DNA of 10,339 nucleotides from Phycisphaerales bacterium (GTDB lineage Bacteria; Planctomycetota; Phycisphaerae; Phycisphaerales; SM1A02). Below the pieces are notes generated by a model. That model saw nothing but the letters and a program-made list of their open reading frames with translations. It was not told the DNA's origin and ran no database searches. The position numbers and the translations under genes were made by a program. This document shows positions 1-5,686 of this stretch, piece after piece. Within the stretch, counting starts at the first letter, position 1, and each line of letters starts with the position of its first letter. The DNA is taken from the NCBI GenBank assembly GCA_007127615.1, contig SKZB01000417.1:1-10339 (forward strand), in the 5' to 3' direction.

Positions 1-612
1 GATCGCCTCGGCGGGGTAGTCGAGTCCGACCAGGAACACATCGTCGCGCGGCGCTCCGCGCGCCCACTGGGTTTGCCACCGGCTGATCGGCGTGCCGGTC
101 TGCTCGAAGACTTCGATCGCCCGCAGAGTGCGCCGGCGATCGTTGGGATGAATGCGTGAGGCGGCGTCGGGGTCGATCGATTCGAGTCTGGCGCGGAGAT
201 CGGTCAGCGCTTCGCCTTCGAGCTTCCTGCGAAGAGCCGGGTCCGGGTCGGGGCCGTCAAAGAGGCCGTACAGGAGCGCCTGAACGTAGAGGTTGGTGCC
301 GCCGACGACGATCGGCCAGCGATCGCGCCGGCGAATCGCTTCGGTGCATTCTTCCGCGCGGTCTAGCCACGTGTCCACCGTGAAACCGTCTTCATCGGGT
401 TCGATCAGATCGAAGAGGTGGTGGGGCACGCGGGCGCGTTCGGCTTCGGTCGGCTTGGCGGTGCCGATCTCCATCTGCCGGTAGACCTGCATCGAATCGG
501 CGCAGATGCACTCCCCGCCGCCGGGCAGCGATTCGGCGAGACGGATCGCCAACTCGGTCTTCCCGCCGGCGGTCGGGCCGAGAATCAGAACAATCGGCAG
601 CGCATCGGGCAT
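1..612 (-). CDS. miaA: tRNA dimethylallyltransferase MiaA, N-terminal 204 residues (gene runs off the window)
   Basis: MiaA transfers a dimethylallyl group to N6 of adenosine-37 in tRNAs that read codons starting with U. Read on the minus strand from the ATG at 612-610, the frame stays open to position 1. The family landmarks appear in order: P-loop GPTAGGKT (residues 12-19), ADSMQVYR (38-45) with the catalytic Asp39, GTAKPT (50-55), GGTNLYVQALLYG (104-116), and the DP..A..IHPNDRRR..RAIEV stretch (147-168). The start is chosen because it places the P-loop at the usual distance from the N-terminus; no strong Shine-Dalgarno is visible (upstream bases read TTCCGCCCC). Family members are about 300 residues long, so roughly the last third lies outside the window. 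The gene is divergent from pgk across about 200 bp. Identification is secure; only the exact start is open. Confidence 0.96.
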   Translation of the reverse strand, partial: MPDALPIVLILGPTAGGKTELAIRLAESLPGGGECICADSMQVYRQMEIGTAKPTEAERARVPHHLFDLIEPDEDGFTVDTWLDRAEECTEAIRRRDRWPIVVGGTNLYVQALLYGLFDGPDPDPALRRKLEGEALTDLRARLESIDPDAASRIHPNDRRRTLRAIEVFEQTGTPISRWQTQWARGAPRDDVFLVGLDYPAEAI

Positions 613-730
613 GGGGCGGAATCGTAGCAAGCCCTGCGGGGGGGATGGGGGGCAGGCGAATGCAGAGGCGCGCTTCGATTCAAGCCAAGACTGGATGCCG
701 CTGCGGAATGCCGGTGCCGGACTTGGCCGC

Positions 731-759
731 TGGATGCCGGGCGGGCGGTCCCGTATCAT
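731..759 (+). promoter_or_regulatory. Possible sigma-70-type promoter for pgk
   Basis: TATCAT at 754-759 matches the -10 consensus at 5 of 6 positions. The hexamer 17 bp upstream, TGGATG (731-736), is a poor -35 (3 of 6). It lies 56 bp ahead of the pgk ATG in the only gap between divergent miaA and pgk, where a promoter is needed. No convincing minus-strand promoter for miaA was found in the same gap. Weak call from motif and position only. Confidence 0.35.
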
Positions 760-769
760 CCGGCCCCTC

Positions 770-785
770 GGAAAACCCGTTTTCC
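770..785 (+). other. Small stem-loop in the predicted pgk 5' leader
   Basis: GGAAAA (770-775) and TTTTCC (780-785) form a perfect 6 bp stem with loop CCCG. If transcription starts about 7 bp after the -10 at 754-759, the hairpin is within the first few bases of the transcript. It is not a terminator, because it is followed by a C-run and then by the coding start. Any role, such as 5' end protection of the mRNA, is inference. Confidence 0.35.
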
Positions 786-815
786 CCCCGTTTGACCCCC
801 AGATTCGGATGAACC

Positions 816-2024
816 ATGGCCTGCAAGACCATTGACCAGATCGATGTCGCGTCCCAGCGCGTTCTCATGCGTGTGGATTTCAATGTTCCGCTCGACGATG
901 AGGGCCGGATCACGGATAACCGGCGCATCGGACAGTCGATGCCGAGCATTCAGTCGGTGCTGGACCGCAAGGGCAAGCTGATTCTGATGAGCCATCTCGG
1001 CCGGCCGGAAGGCAACGGCTACGAGCCGGATTACTCCCTGAAACCGGCGGTGAACCGGCTGCGCGAACTTCTCCCGGAGGTGAAGATCACCTTCGTGGAG
1101 AAGGACTGCGTGGGTGAAGAGGCGAAAAGGGCAGTGGAATCCATGCAGGATGGCGAGATCGTCATTCTCGACAATCTCCGCTTTCACGATGAAGAGCGCA
1201 AGGGCGATGAGAAGTTTGCCGCCAAGCTCGCCTCCTACGGCGACATCTACTGCAATGAGGCGTTCGGCACATCGCACCGTGAAGACGCCTCGATGTTCGC
1301 CGTGCCGAAGGCGATGGAAGGCAAGCCGCGCGTCGCGGGTCTGCTCCTGCGGAAGGAGCTGCGCTACCTGAGCGAAACGATCGGTAGCGCCGAGCATCCG
1401 TTCGTGGCGGTGCTGGGCGGGGTCAAGGTCTCCGACAAACTCGGCGCGATTCGCGCCCTGCTCGACCGGGTCGATTCAATTCTGGTGGGCGGCGCGATGG
1501 CGTATACGTTCATCAAGGCGCTCGGACATGAGGTCGGCTCGAGTCTCGTACAGCTCGGCATGTTGAAGCAGGCCGAGCAGATCATCGAAGAGGCCGCGGA
1601 ACGGGATACCCGGCTCTTTCTGCCGGTCGATCACGTCTGCGGCAAGCAGATCTCGAAGCAGACCCCGGTCAAGGTGTTCAAGGAGTCGATCGAAGCGGGG
1701 TGGATGGGGCTGGATATCGGACCGGAGACGATCAATCAGTTCACCGAGCAGATTCGCCAGGCCAGGACGATCGTCTGGAATGGTCCGATGGGGGTCTTCG
1801 AGACCGAGCCGTTCGATGTCGGCACGCACCGCATCGCCGAGGCGATCGTCACCGCCACCGAGCGTGGGGCAACGAGTATCGTGGGGGGTGGCGACAGTGC
1901 CGCGGCGGTCGATCATTTCCGCATGGTGGACCGGTTCAGCCACGTCTCGACGGGTGGGGGCGCGAGTCTCCAGATGCTGGAAGGCAAGCGGTTCGCTACG
2001 GTCGATCTGCTCGACCAGAGCTGA
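816..2024 (+). CDS. pgk: Phosphoglycerate kinase
   Basis: Cytosolic enzyme interconverting 1,3-bisphosphoglycerate plus ADP with 3-phosphoglycerate plus ATP in glycolysis, gluconeogenesis and the Calvin cycle. The 402-residue length is normal for the family. N-terminal substrate-domain motifs: RVDFNVPL (19-26), SHLGRP (59-64), NLRFHDEE (120-127), NEAFGTSHR (147-155). C-terminal nucleotide-domain motifs: LGGVKVSDK (200-208), WNGPMGVFE (321-329), GGGDS (357-361), STGGGASL (378-385). Two usually conserved acids are swapped: LENLRF reads LDNLRF (D119) and NDAFGT reads NEAFGT (E148). The C-terminus ends TVDLLDQS rather than the common LPG..AL form. These fit a divergent bacterial branch, not a defect. 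Start: the ATG at 816 has only a weak purine stretch (CGGATG) ahead of it. The gene is apparently monocistronic or loosely linked to the next gene 195 bp away. Confidence 0.97.
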   Translation: MACKTIDQIDVASQRVLMRVDFNVPLDDEGRITDNRRIGQSMPSIQSVLDRKGKLILMSHLGRPEGNGYEPDYSLKPAVNRLRELLPEVKITFVEKDCVGEEAKRAVESMQDGEIVILDNLRFHDEERKGDEKFAAKLASYGDIYCNEAFGTSHREDASMFAVPKAMEGKPRVAGLLLRKELRYLSETIGSAEHPFVAVLGGVKVSDKLGAIRALLDRVDSILVGGAMAYTFIKALGHEVGSSLVQLGMLKQAEQIIEEAAERDTRLFLPVDHVCGKQISKQTPVKVFKESIEAGWMGLDIGPETINQFTEQIRQARTIVWNGPMGVFETEPFDVGTHRIAEAIVTATERGATSIVGGGDSAAAVDHFRMVDRFSHVSTGGGASLQMLEGKRFATVDLLDQS

Positions 2025-2139
2025 CGGCGGAAGGCCCGACCGGTCAAAAAGACCGATTGACATTCGGTTCCGGCCAAAAATTCACTGGCACGGATGAAAA
2101 CGGTGGCGTATCGTGTTGGTACTGCATCGGGGTGCCACG

Positions 2140-2160
2140 TGGGCGTTCGGTCCACGCCCA
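2140..2160 (+). other. Inverted repeat in the leader of the TlpA-like gene
   Basis: TGGGCGT (2140-2146) and ACGCCCA (2154-2160) are exact inverted repeats with a 7-base loop. They overlap the 8-bp palindrome CCACGTGG (2135-2142). No T-run follows, so it is not an intrinsic terminator for pgk. It may be a leader hairpin or a protein-binding site. Confidence 0.4.
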
Positions 2161-2180
2161 TCTGGACTGCACCTGCGAAC

Positions 2181-2202
2181 ATCGAACGAATATCGAACGA
2201 AT
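2181..2202 (+). repeat. Perfect 11-bp tandem repeat ahead of the TlpA-like gene
   Basis: ATCGAACGAAT occurs twice head-to-tail (2181-2191 and 2192-2202), 7 bp before the GGGAG ribosome binding site of the gene at 2220. A third CGAAC lies at 2176-2180. The period is about one DNA helical turn. It could be an operator or chance slippage; nothing else in the sequence decides. Confidence 0.7.
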
Positions 2203-2219
2203 GATGAAAGGGAGCCGGA

Positions 2220-3269
2220 ATGAATCTGCGGACATTGATTACTCTCTGCATGCTCATGCTCGTGGCCGCGCAGGCCCACGCTCAGCGCACGCCGAGTCTG
2301 GAGCCGGGGTCCGAGGCCCCCAGTATGAATATCGAGGAATGGCTGCACGGTGAGCAGTTCTCGATCGAGCCGGGCAAGGTGTACATCATCGAATTCTGGG
2401 CCACCTGGTGCGCCCCCTGTCGGGCGGCGATCCCGCACCTGAGCCGTCTTCAGGAACGCTACCACGCCGACGGCCTGCGCATCGTCGGGATCAGCAACGA
2501 AGAGAAAGACGACGTCGAGGACTTCCTGAACCGAAATCGCCGCGACATCAGCTACGCCATTGCAATCGACGCGCGCAACCAGACCAACCGCGCCTGGATG
2601 CAGGCGGCGGGCGTTCAGGGCATTCCCGCATCGTTCATCGTTGATCGTCAGGGCAAGGTGCAGTTCATCGGGAACCCGCACACGCCGCAGTTCGACAACA
2701 TCGTTGCCGCAGTTCTCGATGACCGTTACGACCCCAAACTGCAGGCCGAATCGAGAGACGTCATTCAGGCGATCGAGAACGCGCGGCGAATGAGAAACTG
2801 GCGACAGAGTCGTTCTCTGATGGAGGAACTGATCGCGGTCGATCCGCACAAGCAGGCCTTCGTCGCTCTCGATAAGTTCCACATGATGCTGGTGGACATG
2901 GGTGACGAGGAGCAAGCGTACCAGTACGCCCGGGAACTTCGGAAAGAGAAGTACAGCGACGATGCGACACTCCTGCTGATGCTCTCGGAGTTGATCGCGC
3001 TGGATCCATCGATCGATTCGGAGAAGCGCGACATGGACTTCGCGCTCGAGCTGGCGCAGCATGTCCGCAACATCGCCCCGCCGCGACTGGAGATCCGGAG
3101 CATGGCCCACCAGGCCCGCGTGCACTTTGAACGCGGCGAACGCCGCCAGGCCATTGCGCTGCAGCGCCGGGCGTGGATGACGGCACGGCCGGAAGCCAAG
3201 GCCCCGCTCGAGCGGACCCTGCAGAGTTTTCGGGACTCGGAGGATCGAGCCAGCAGCAGCCGCAACTGA
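2220..3269 (+). CDS. Secreted TlpA-like thioredoxin-fold protein with helical C-terminal domain
   Basis: Probable exported thiol-disulfide oxidoreductase of the TlpA/ResA (redoxin) group. Residues 1-21 form a Sec signal peptide: basic start, hydrophobic LITLCMLMLVAA, then AQAHA with likely cleavage before Q22. There is no lipobox, so it is probably soluble outside the cytoplasm. The thioredoxin domain covers about 26-170, with EFWATWCAPC (58-67; active-site C64-A-P-C67) and cis-Pro136 in GIPASF. Residues about 175-345 are alpha-helical and charged, with TPR-like spacing, and may bind a partner. Family members without this extension are about 150-200 residues; this protein has 349. The start is supported by GGGAG at 2210-2214, 5 bp before the ATG. 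It stands alone: 195 bp after pgk and closed by the terminator at 3313-3346. The substrate is unknown; cytochrome c maturation and oxidative folding are family possibilities only. Confidence 0.88.
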   Translation: MNLRTLITLCMLMLVAAQAHAQRTPSLEPGSEAPSMNIEEWLHGEQFSIEPGKVYIIEFWATWCAPCRAAIPHLSRLQERYHADGLRIVGISNEEKDDVEDFLNRNRRDISYAIAIDARNQTNRAWMQAAGVQGIPASFIVDRQGKVQFIGNPHTPQFDNIVAAVLDDRYDPKLQAESRDVIQAIENARRMRNWRQSRSLMEELIAVDPHKQAFVALDKFHMMLVDMGDEEQAYQYARELRKEKYSDDATLLLMLSELIALDPSIDSEKRDMDFALELAQHVRNIAPPRLEIRSMAHQARVHFERGERRQAIALQRRAWMTARPEAKAPLERTLQSFRDSEDRASSSRN

Positions 3270-3312
3270 TCGGGCAGAGTTCCGGTTCGACCGGCCATCG
3301 TCAACGAAACTC

Positions 3313-3346
3313 AAAGCGCGGCAATCCCGACGGATGCCGCGTTTTT
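3313..3346 (+). terminator. Rho-independent terminator after the TlpA-like gene
   Basis: CGCGGCA (3317-3323) pairs perfectly with TGCCGCG (3335-3341). The stem is flanked by AAA(G) on the left and a TTTTT run (3342-3346) on the right, which extends the pairing. This is the textbook form: GC-rich stem followed directly by a U-tract. A second small inverted repeat (CCGGT-TCG-ACCGG, 3282-3294) sits between the stop codon and the terminator. It implies that rpe downstream needs its own promoter, although I see no good one in the roughly 50 bp available. Confidence 0.85.
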
Positions 3347-3395
3347 CGTTTCCGCAGTGCGGCAACCTTCACGAGCGGATATCCTTCTCGGGCCC

Positions 3396-4100
3396 ATGGC
3401 TGATCCCCGACAATTGCTGGTATCCGAACACGACCGGCCACTGATCGCGCCGTCGATTCTGGCGGCGGATTTCGCCCGTCTCGGCGAAGAGTGCGCTGCG
3501 GTCTTCCGCGCCGGGGCCGACGCCCTGCATCTGGATGTCATGGATGGTCACTTTGTGCCGAACCTGACGATGGGACCCGATCTCTGTCGGTGCCTCCGGG
3601 CCGCGCTGCCCGATGCGTGTCTGGATGTGCATCTCATGGTGACCGATCCGGCCGGGTACGTGAAACCGTTCGCCGATGCCGGCGCGAACCATTTGACCTT
3701 TCACATCGAGGCGGTCCCGGCCCCCGAGTCGCTCGCGGAGGCGATTCGTGCGGAAGGGATGACGGCGGGGCTGGCCATCAATCCTCCGACGGATCTGGCG
3801 GCGATCGAGCCGTATCTCCGGCATTTCGATCTGATCCTCGTGATGAGCGTGAACCCGGGGTTTGCCGGGCAGTCGTTCATTCCGGAGGTACTCGAGAAGA
3901 CCCGCGCCATCGCCCCGCGGCTGCGGCCGACCCAACGGCTGGAGATGGATGGGGGGATCAATTCCCGGACGGCCGGAGCCTGCCTGGAGGCCGGTTGCGA
4001 CCTGTTGGTGGCCGCGTCGGCGATCTTCGGCGCCGAAGCCTACGATGATGCCATTCGAATCCTGCGTGAAGCACCCGATGATGCGAGGAGGGCGGACTGA
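3396..4100 (+). CDS. rpe: Ribulose-phosphate 3-epimerase
   Basis: TIM-barrel metalloenzyme interconverting D-ribulose-5-phosphate and D-xylulose-5-phosphate in the pentose phosphate pathway and Calvin cycle. From the ATG at 3396 the protein has 234 residues. Family motifs: LIAPSILAADFARLGEE (near 16-32), LHLDVMDGHFVPNLTMGP (about 46-63) with metal-ligand His and Asp, DVHLMV (about 76-81), the LVMSVNPGFAGQSFIPEVLEK segment (about 149-168), EMDGGIN (about 184-190) and VAASAIFGA near the end, the phosphate-binding turn. An in-frame GTG at 3357 would add 13 residues, but it has no ribosome binding site and lies only 11 bp past the terminator T-run, so the ATG is preferred. The next gene starts 2 bp after the stop, implying co-transcription and coupled translation. 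Function is secure. Confidence 0.95.
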   Translation: MADPRQLLVSEHDRPLIAPSILAADFARLGEECAAVFRAGADALHLDVMDGHFVPNLTMGPDLCRCLRAALPDACLDVHLMVTDPAGYVKPFADAGANHLTFHIEAVPAPESLAEAIRAEGMTAGLAINPPTDLAAIEPYLRHFDLILVMSVNPGFAGQSFIPEVLEKTRAIAPRLRPTQRLEMDGGINSRTAGACLEAGCDLLVAASAIFGAEAYDDAIRILREAPDDARRAD

Positions 4101-4102
4101 CC

Positions 4103-4726
4103 ATGGCCGGTAAGGACAGAACACTGGTATTGTGTCTGATTCGCTGCGGGGAAAACCGCTGGGCGCAGGATGGTCGCATGTCCGGCCGGACGGATCTTCC
4201 GCTCAGCAATCGCGGCCGCGCTTTCCTGACCGAGCAGGCCCGCTTTCTCGCCCCGCATCACATCGCGACGATCTACCATCCGGGTGACGAAGCCGCGGCG
4301 GAATCCGCGACGATCTGCGCGGCATCCCTCAAGTCCCGCACCAAGGTGGTCAGCGAACTGGCCGACCCCGACCTTGGACTGCTGGAAGGCATCACCGAGA
4401 AAGAGTTTGCGGATCGCTACGGCAAGCGGTACCGCACGTGGATCGACGATCCGATGAATTTCTCCCCGCCGGAAGGCGAGGACATGATCGCGCTCCGCGC
4501 GAGGATTTTTCGGGCCGTCTCCAGGCTGCTCAAGCGGACCCGGAGTGAGGAAGTCGGCGTCGTGCTGCATCCGGTCGGGCTGGGGCTGCTCCGCTGCTGG
4601 CTGGCCGATCGCCCCCCGCAGGAACTCTGGCAGATGCTGGAGCGGAGGCCCCCGATCGAGCGATATGTGCTCGATTCCGGCACGATCGCCGAACTGCAGG
4701 AGGCGGCGGAACTGCAGCATGCCTGA
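4103..4726 (+). CDS. Degenerate histidine-phosphatase (phosphoglycerate-mutase-like) fold protein
   Basis: 207 residues with the layout of the histidine phosphatase superfamily: LCLIRCGENRWAQDGRMSGRTDLPLSNRG (10-38) matches the usual L.LVRHGET.WN...R.QG..D.PLS..G start. Then come LGLLEG (91-96), PPEGED (122-127) where active members have PGGES, and VVLHPVGLGLLRCWL (153-167) matching V.SHGGVIRALL. The catalytic nucleophile His is Cys15 (RCG instead of RHG, codon TGC), and the second conserved Arg (RA..TA) is missing near DEAAAESA (62-69). H156 is kept, and D88 may replace the acid. It is therefore likely not a normal phosphatase or mutase: a pseudoenzyme, or one with altered chemistry. AGGAGG at 4086-4091 supports the ATG at 4103, 2 bp after rpe. 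Family fold is well supported; the role is unknown. Confidence 0.82.
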   Translation: MAGKDRTLVLCLIRCGENRWAQDGRMSGRTDLPLSNRGRAFLTEQARFLAPHHIATIYHPGDEAAAESATICAASLKSRTKVVSELADPDLGLLEGITEKEFADRYGKRYRTWIDDPMNFSPPEGEDMIALRARIFRAVSRLLKRTRSEEVGVVLHPVGLGLLRCWLADRPPQELWQMLERRPPIERYVLDSGTIAELQEAAELQHA

Positions 4727-4745
4727 GCTCCGGTCTCGGGTCGGC

Positions 4746-4778
4746 GGCGTGGGGCGGGGAGCGTCCCCACTGGACGCC
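4746..4778 (+). other. GC-rich imperfect stem-loop in the accD leader
   Basis: GGCGTGGGG (4746-4754) can pair with CCCCA (4765-4769) and, after a 5-base bulge, CGCC (4775-4778). It occupies the 108 bp between the histidine-phosphatase-like gene and accD, and no T-run follows, so it does not look like a terminator. It could be an RNA processing or stability element separating the two halves of the operon. No promoter is evident in this gap. Confidence 0.35.
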
Positions 4779-4834
4779 GGCCGCAAAATGCCGCAGCATA
4801 CGGAGCGAGATGGTCTTTCCCGTGGAAGTCACCG

Positions 4835-5686
4835 ATGACAAACGTACCGACACGAAGCTGGGCCGATACGCCGGAACTCATCGGCCGCCCGAAGAAGGCG
4901 ATTCCCGAAGGGCTGTGGATTCGGTGTCCCGAATGCGCGGCGATCCTGTTTCGGCGTTCCGTGGAGAACAACCTCTGGGTCTGCCCCGACTGTCAGTACC
5001 ACTTCCGCATTAATGCCGTCCAGCGGGTGAAGCAACTGTGCGACCCGGGCAGTTTCGAGCCGTTCAACGAGGACATGAAGCCGGCGGACCCCCTGAACTT
5101 TGTCGACCTGAAGCCCTACAAGGACCGCATCAAGGCCGCGCAGAAGTCGACCGGGCAGAACGACGGCGTGCACACCGGAACCGGGTTCATCAAGGGCCGG
5201 AAAGCCGTCCTCGCCGTCATGGATTTCTTCTTTCTCGGCGGATCGATGGGGTCGGTGATCGGGGAGAAGATCACCCGGGCGATCGAAGTCGCCGCCGAGG
5301 GTGACCTGCCGCTCATCGTCGTCAGCGCCTCCGGCGGGGCGCGCATGATGGAGTCGGGCTTCTCACTGATGCAGATGGCCAAGACTTCCGCCGCCCTCGC
5401 GCGCTTCGATGATATGGGCGGGCTGTTCATCAGCGTACTGACCGATCCGACCACCGGCGGCGTGACCGCCAGCTTCGCCATGCTCGGCGATGTCATTCTC
5501 GCCGAACCCAGGGCGCTGATCGGTTTCGCCGGCCCGCGGGTGATTCAGCAGACGATCCGGCAGGAACTGCCCGAAGGGTTCCAGCGTTCGGAGTTTCTCC
5601 GCGACTGCGGATTCGTGGATCGCGTCGTGCCGCGCAGTGAACTGCGCAGTGAAATCGGTAGCATCATCGACTATGCCGGCAAGTGA
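4835..5686 (+). CDS. accD: Acetyl-CoA carboxylase carboxyltransferase subunit beta
   Basis: AccD pairs with AccA to transfer the carboxyl group from carboxybiotin (on AccB) to acetyl-CoA, giving malonyl-CoA for fatty-acid synthesis. The 283-residue length is typical. The N-terminal zinc ribbon has C31-PE-C34 and C50-PD-C53. The crotonase-fold carboxyltransferase domain follows: FFFLGGSMGSVIGEKI (131-146), the SASGGARMMES oxyanion and CoA-binding stretch (164-174), TTGGVTASFAMLGD (206-219), GFAGPRVI (230-237), and LPEGFQRSEFL (245-255). The ATG at 4835 follows a GGAAG-type site (about 10 bp upstream). The end overlaps lnt by 14 bp, so the two are translationally linked. accA is not in the window, as is common outside operons that fuse the pair. 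Identification is secure. Confidence 0.97.
   Translation: MTNVPTRSWADTPELIGRPKKAIPEGLWIRCPECAAILFRRSVENNLWVCPDCQYHFRINAVQRVKQLCDPGSFEPFNEDMKPADPLNFVDLKPYKDRIKAAQKSTGQNDGVHTGTGFIKGRKAVLAVMDFFFLGGSMGSVIGEKITRAIEVAAEGDLPLIVVSASGGARMMESGFSLMQMAKTSAALARFDDMGGLFISVLTDPTTGGVTASFAMLGDVILAEPRALIGFAGPRVIQQTIRQELPEGFQRSEFLRDCGFVDRVVPRSELRSEIGSIIDYAGK

Noticed and set aside
756..1397. Minus-strand open frame (213 codons) opposite the start of pgk
   Set aside because: Antisense to strongly conserved pgk motifs; no motif of its own.
2041..2068. Alternative small hairpins (CGGTC/GACCG and ACCGA/TCGGT) after pgk, with TTGACA in the loop
   Set aside because: Five-bp stems without a T-run are too weak for a terminator, and the TTGACA has no -10 at proper spacing.
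2094..2204. 36-codon open frame upstream of the TlpA-like gene
   Set aside because: No ribosome binding site and no composition typical of a real peptide; it is probably chance, though a leader peptide cannot be fully excluded.
2082..3365. Long minus-strand open frame (427 codons) opposite the TlpA-like gene
   Set aside because: It is antisense to a gene with signal peptide, CxxC motif, ribosome site and terminator; its translation is Arg/His/Val-rich with no domain motif, as expected of a shadow in GC-rich DNA.
3357..3395. GTG at 3357 as an upstream start for rpe
   Set aside because: No Shine-Dalgarno, only 11 bp after a terminator T-run, and the added residues do not resemble the family N-terminus.
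5637..5672. GTG at 5637 as an upstream start for lnt
   Set aside because: It would overlap accD by 50 bp and add 12 residues without family support; the ATG at 5673 is more natural.
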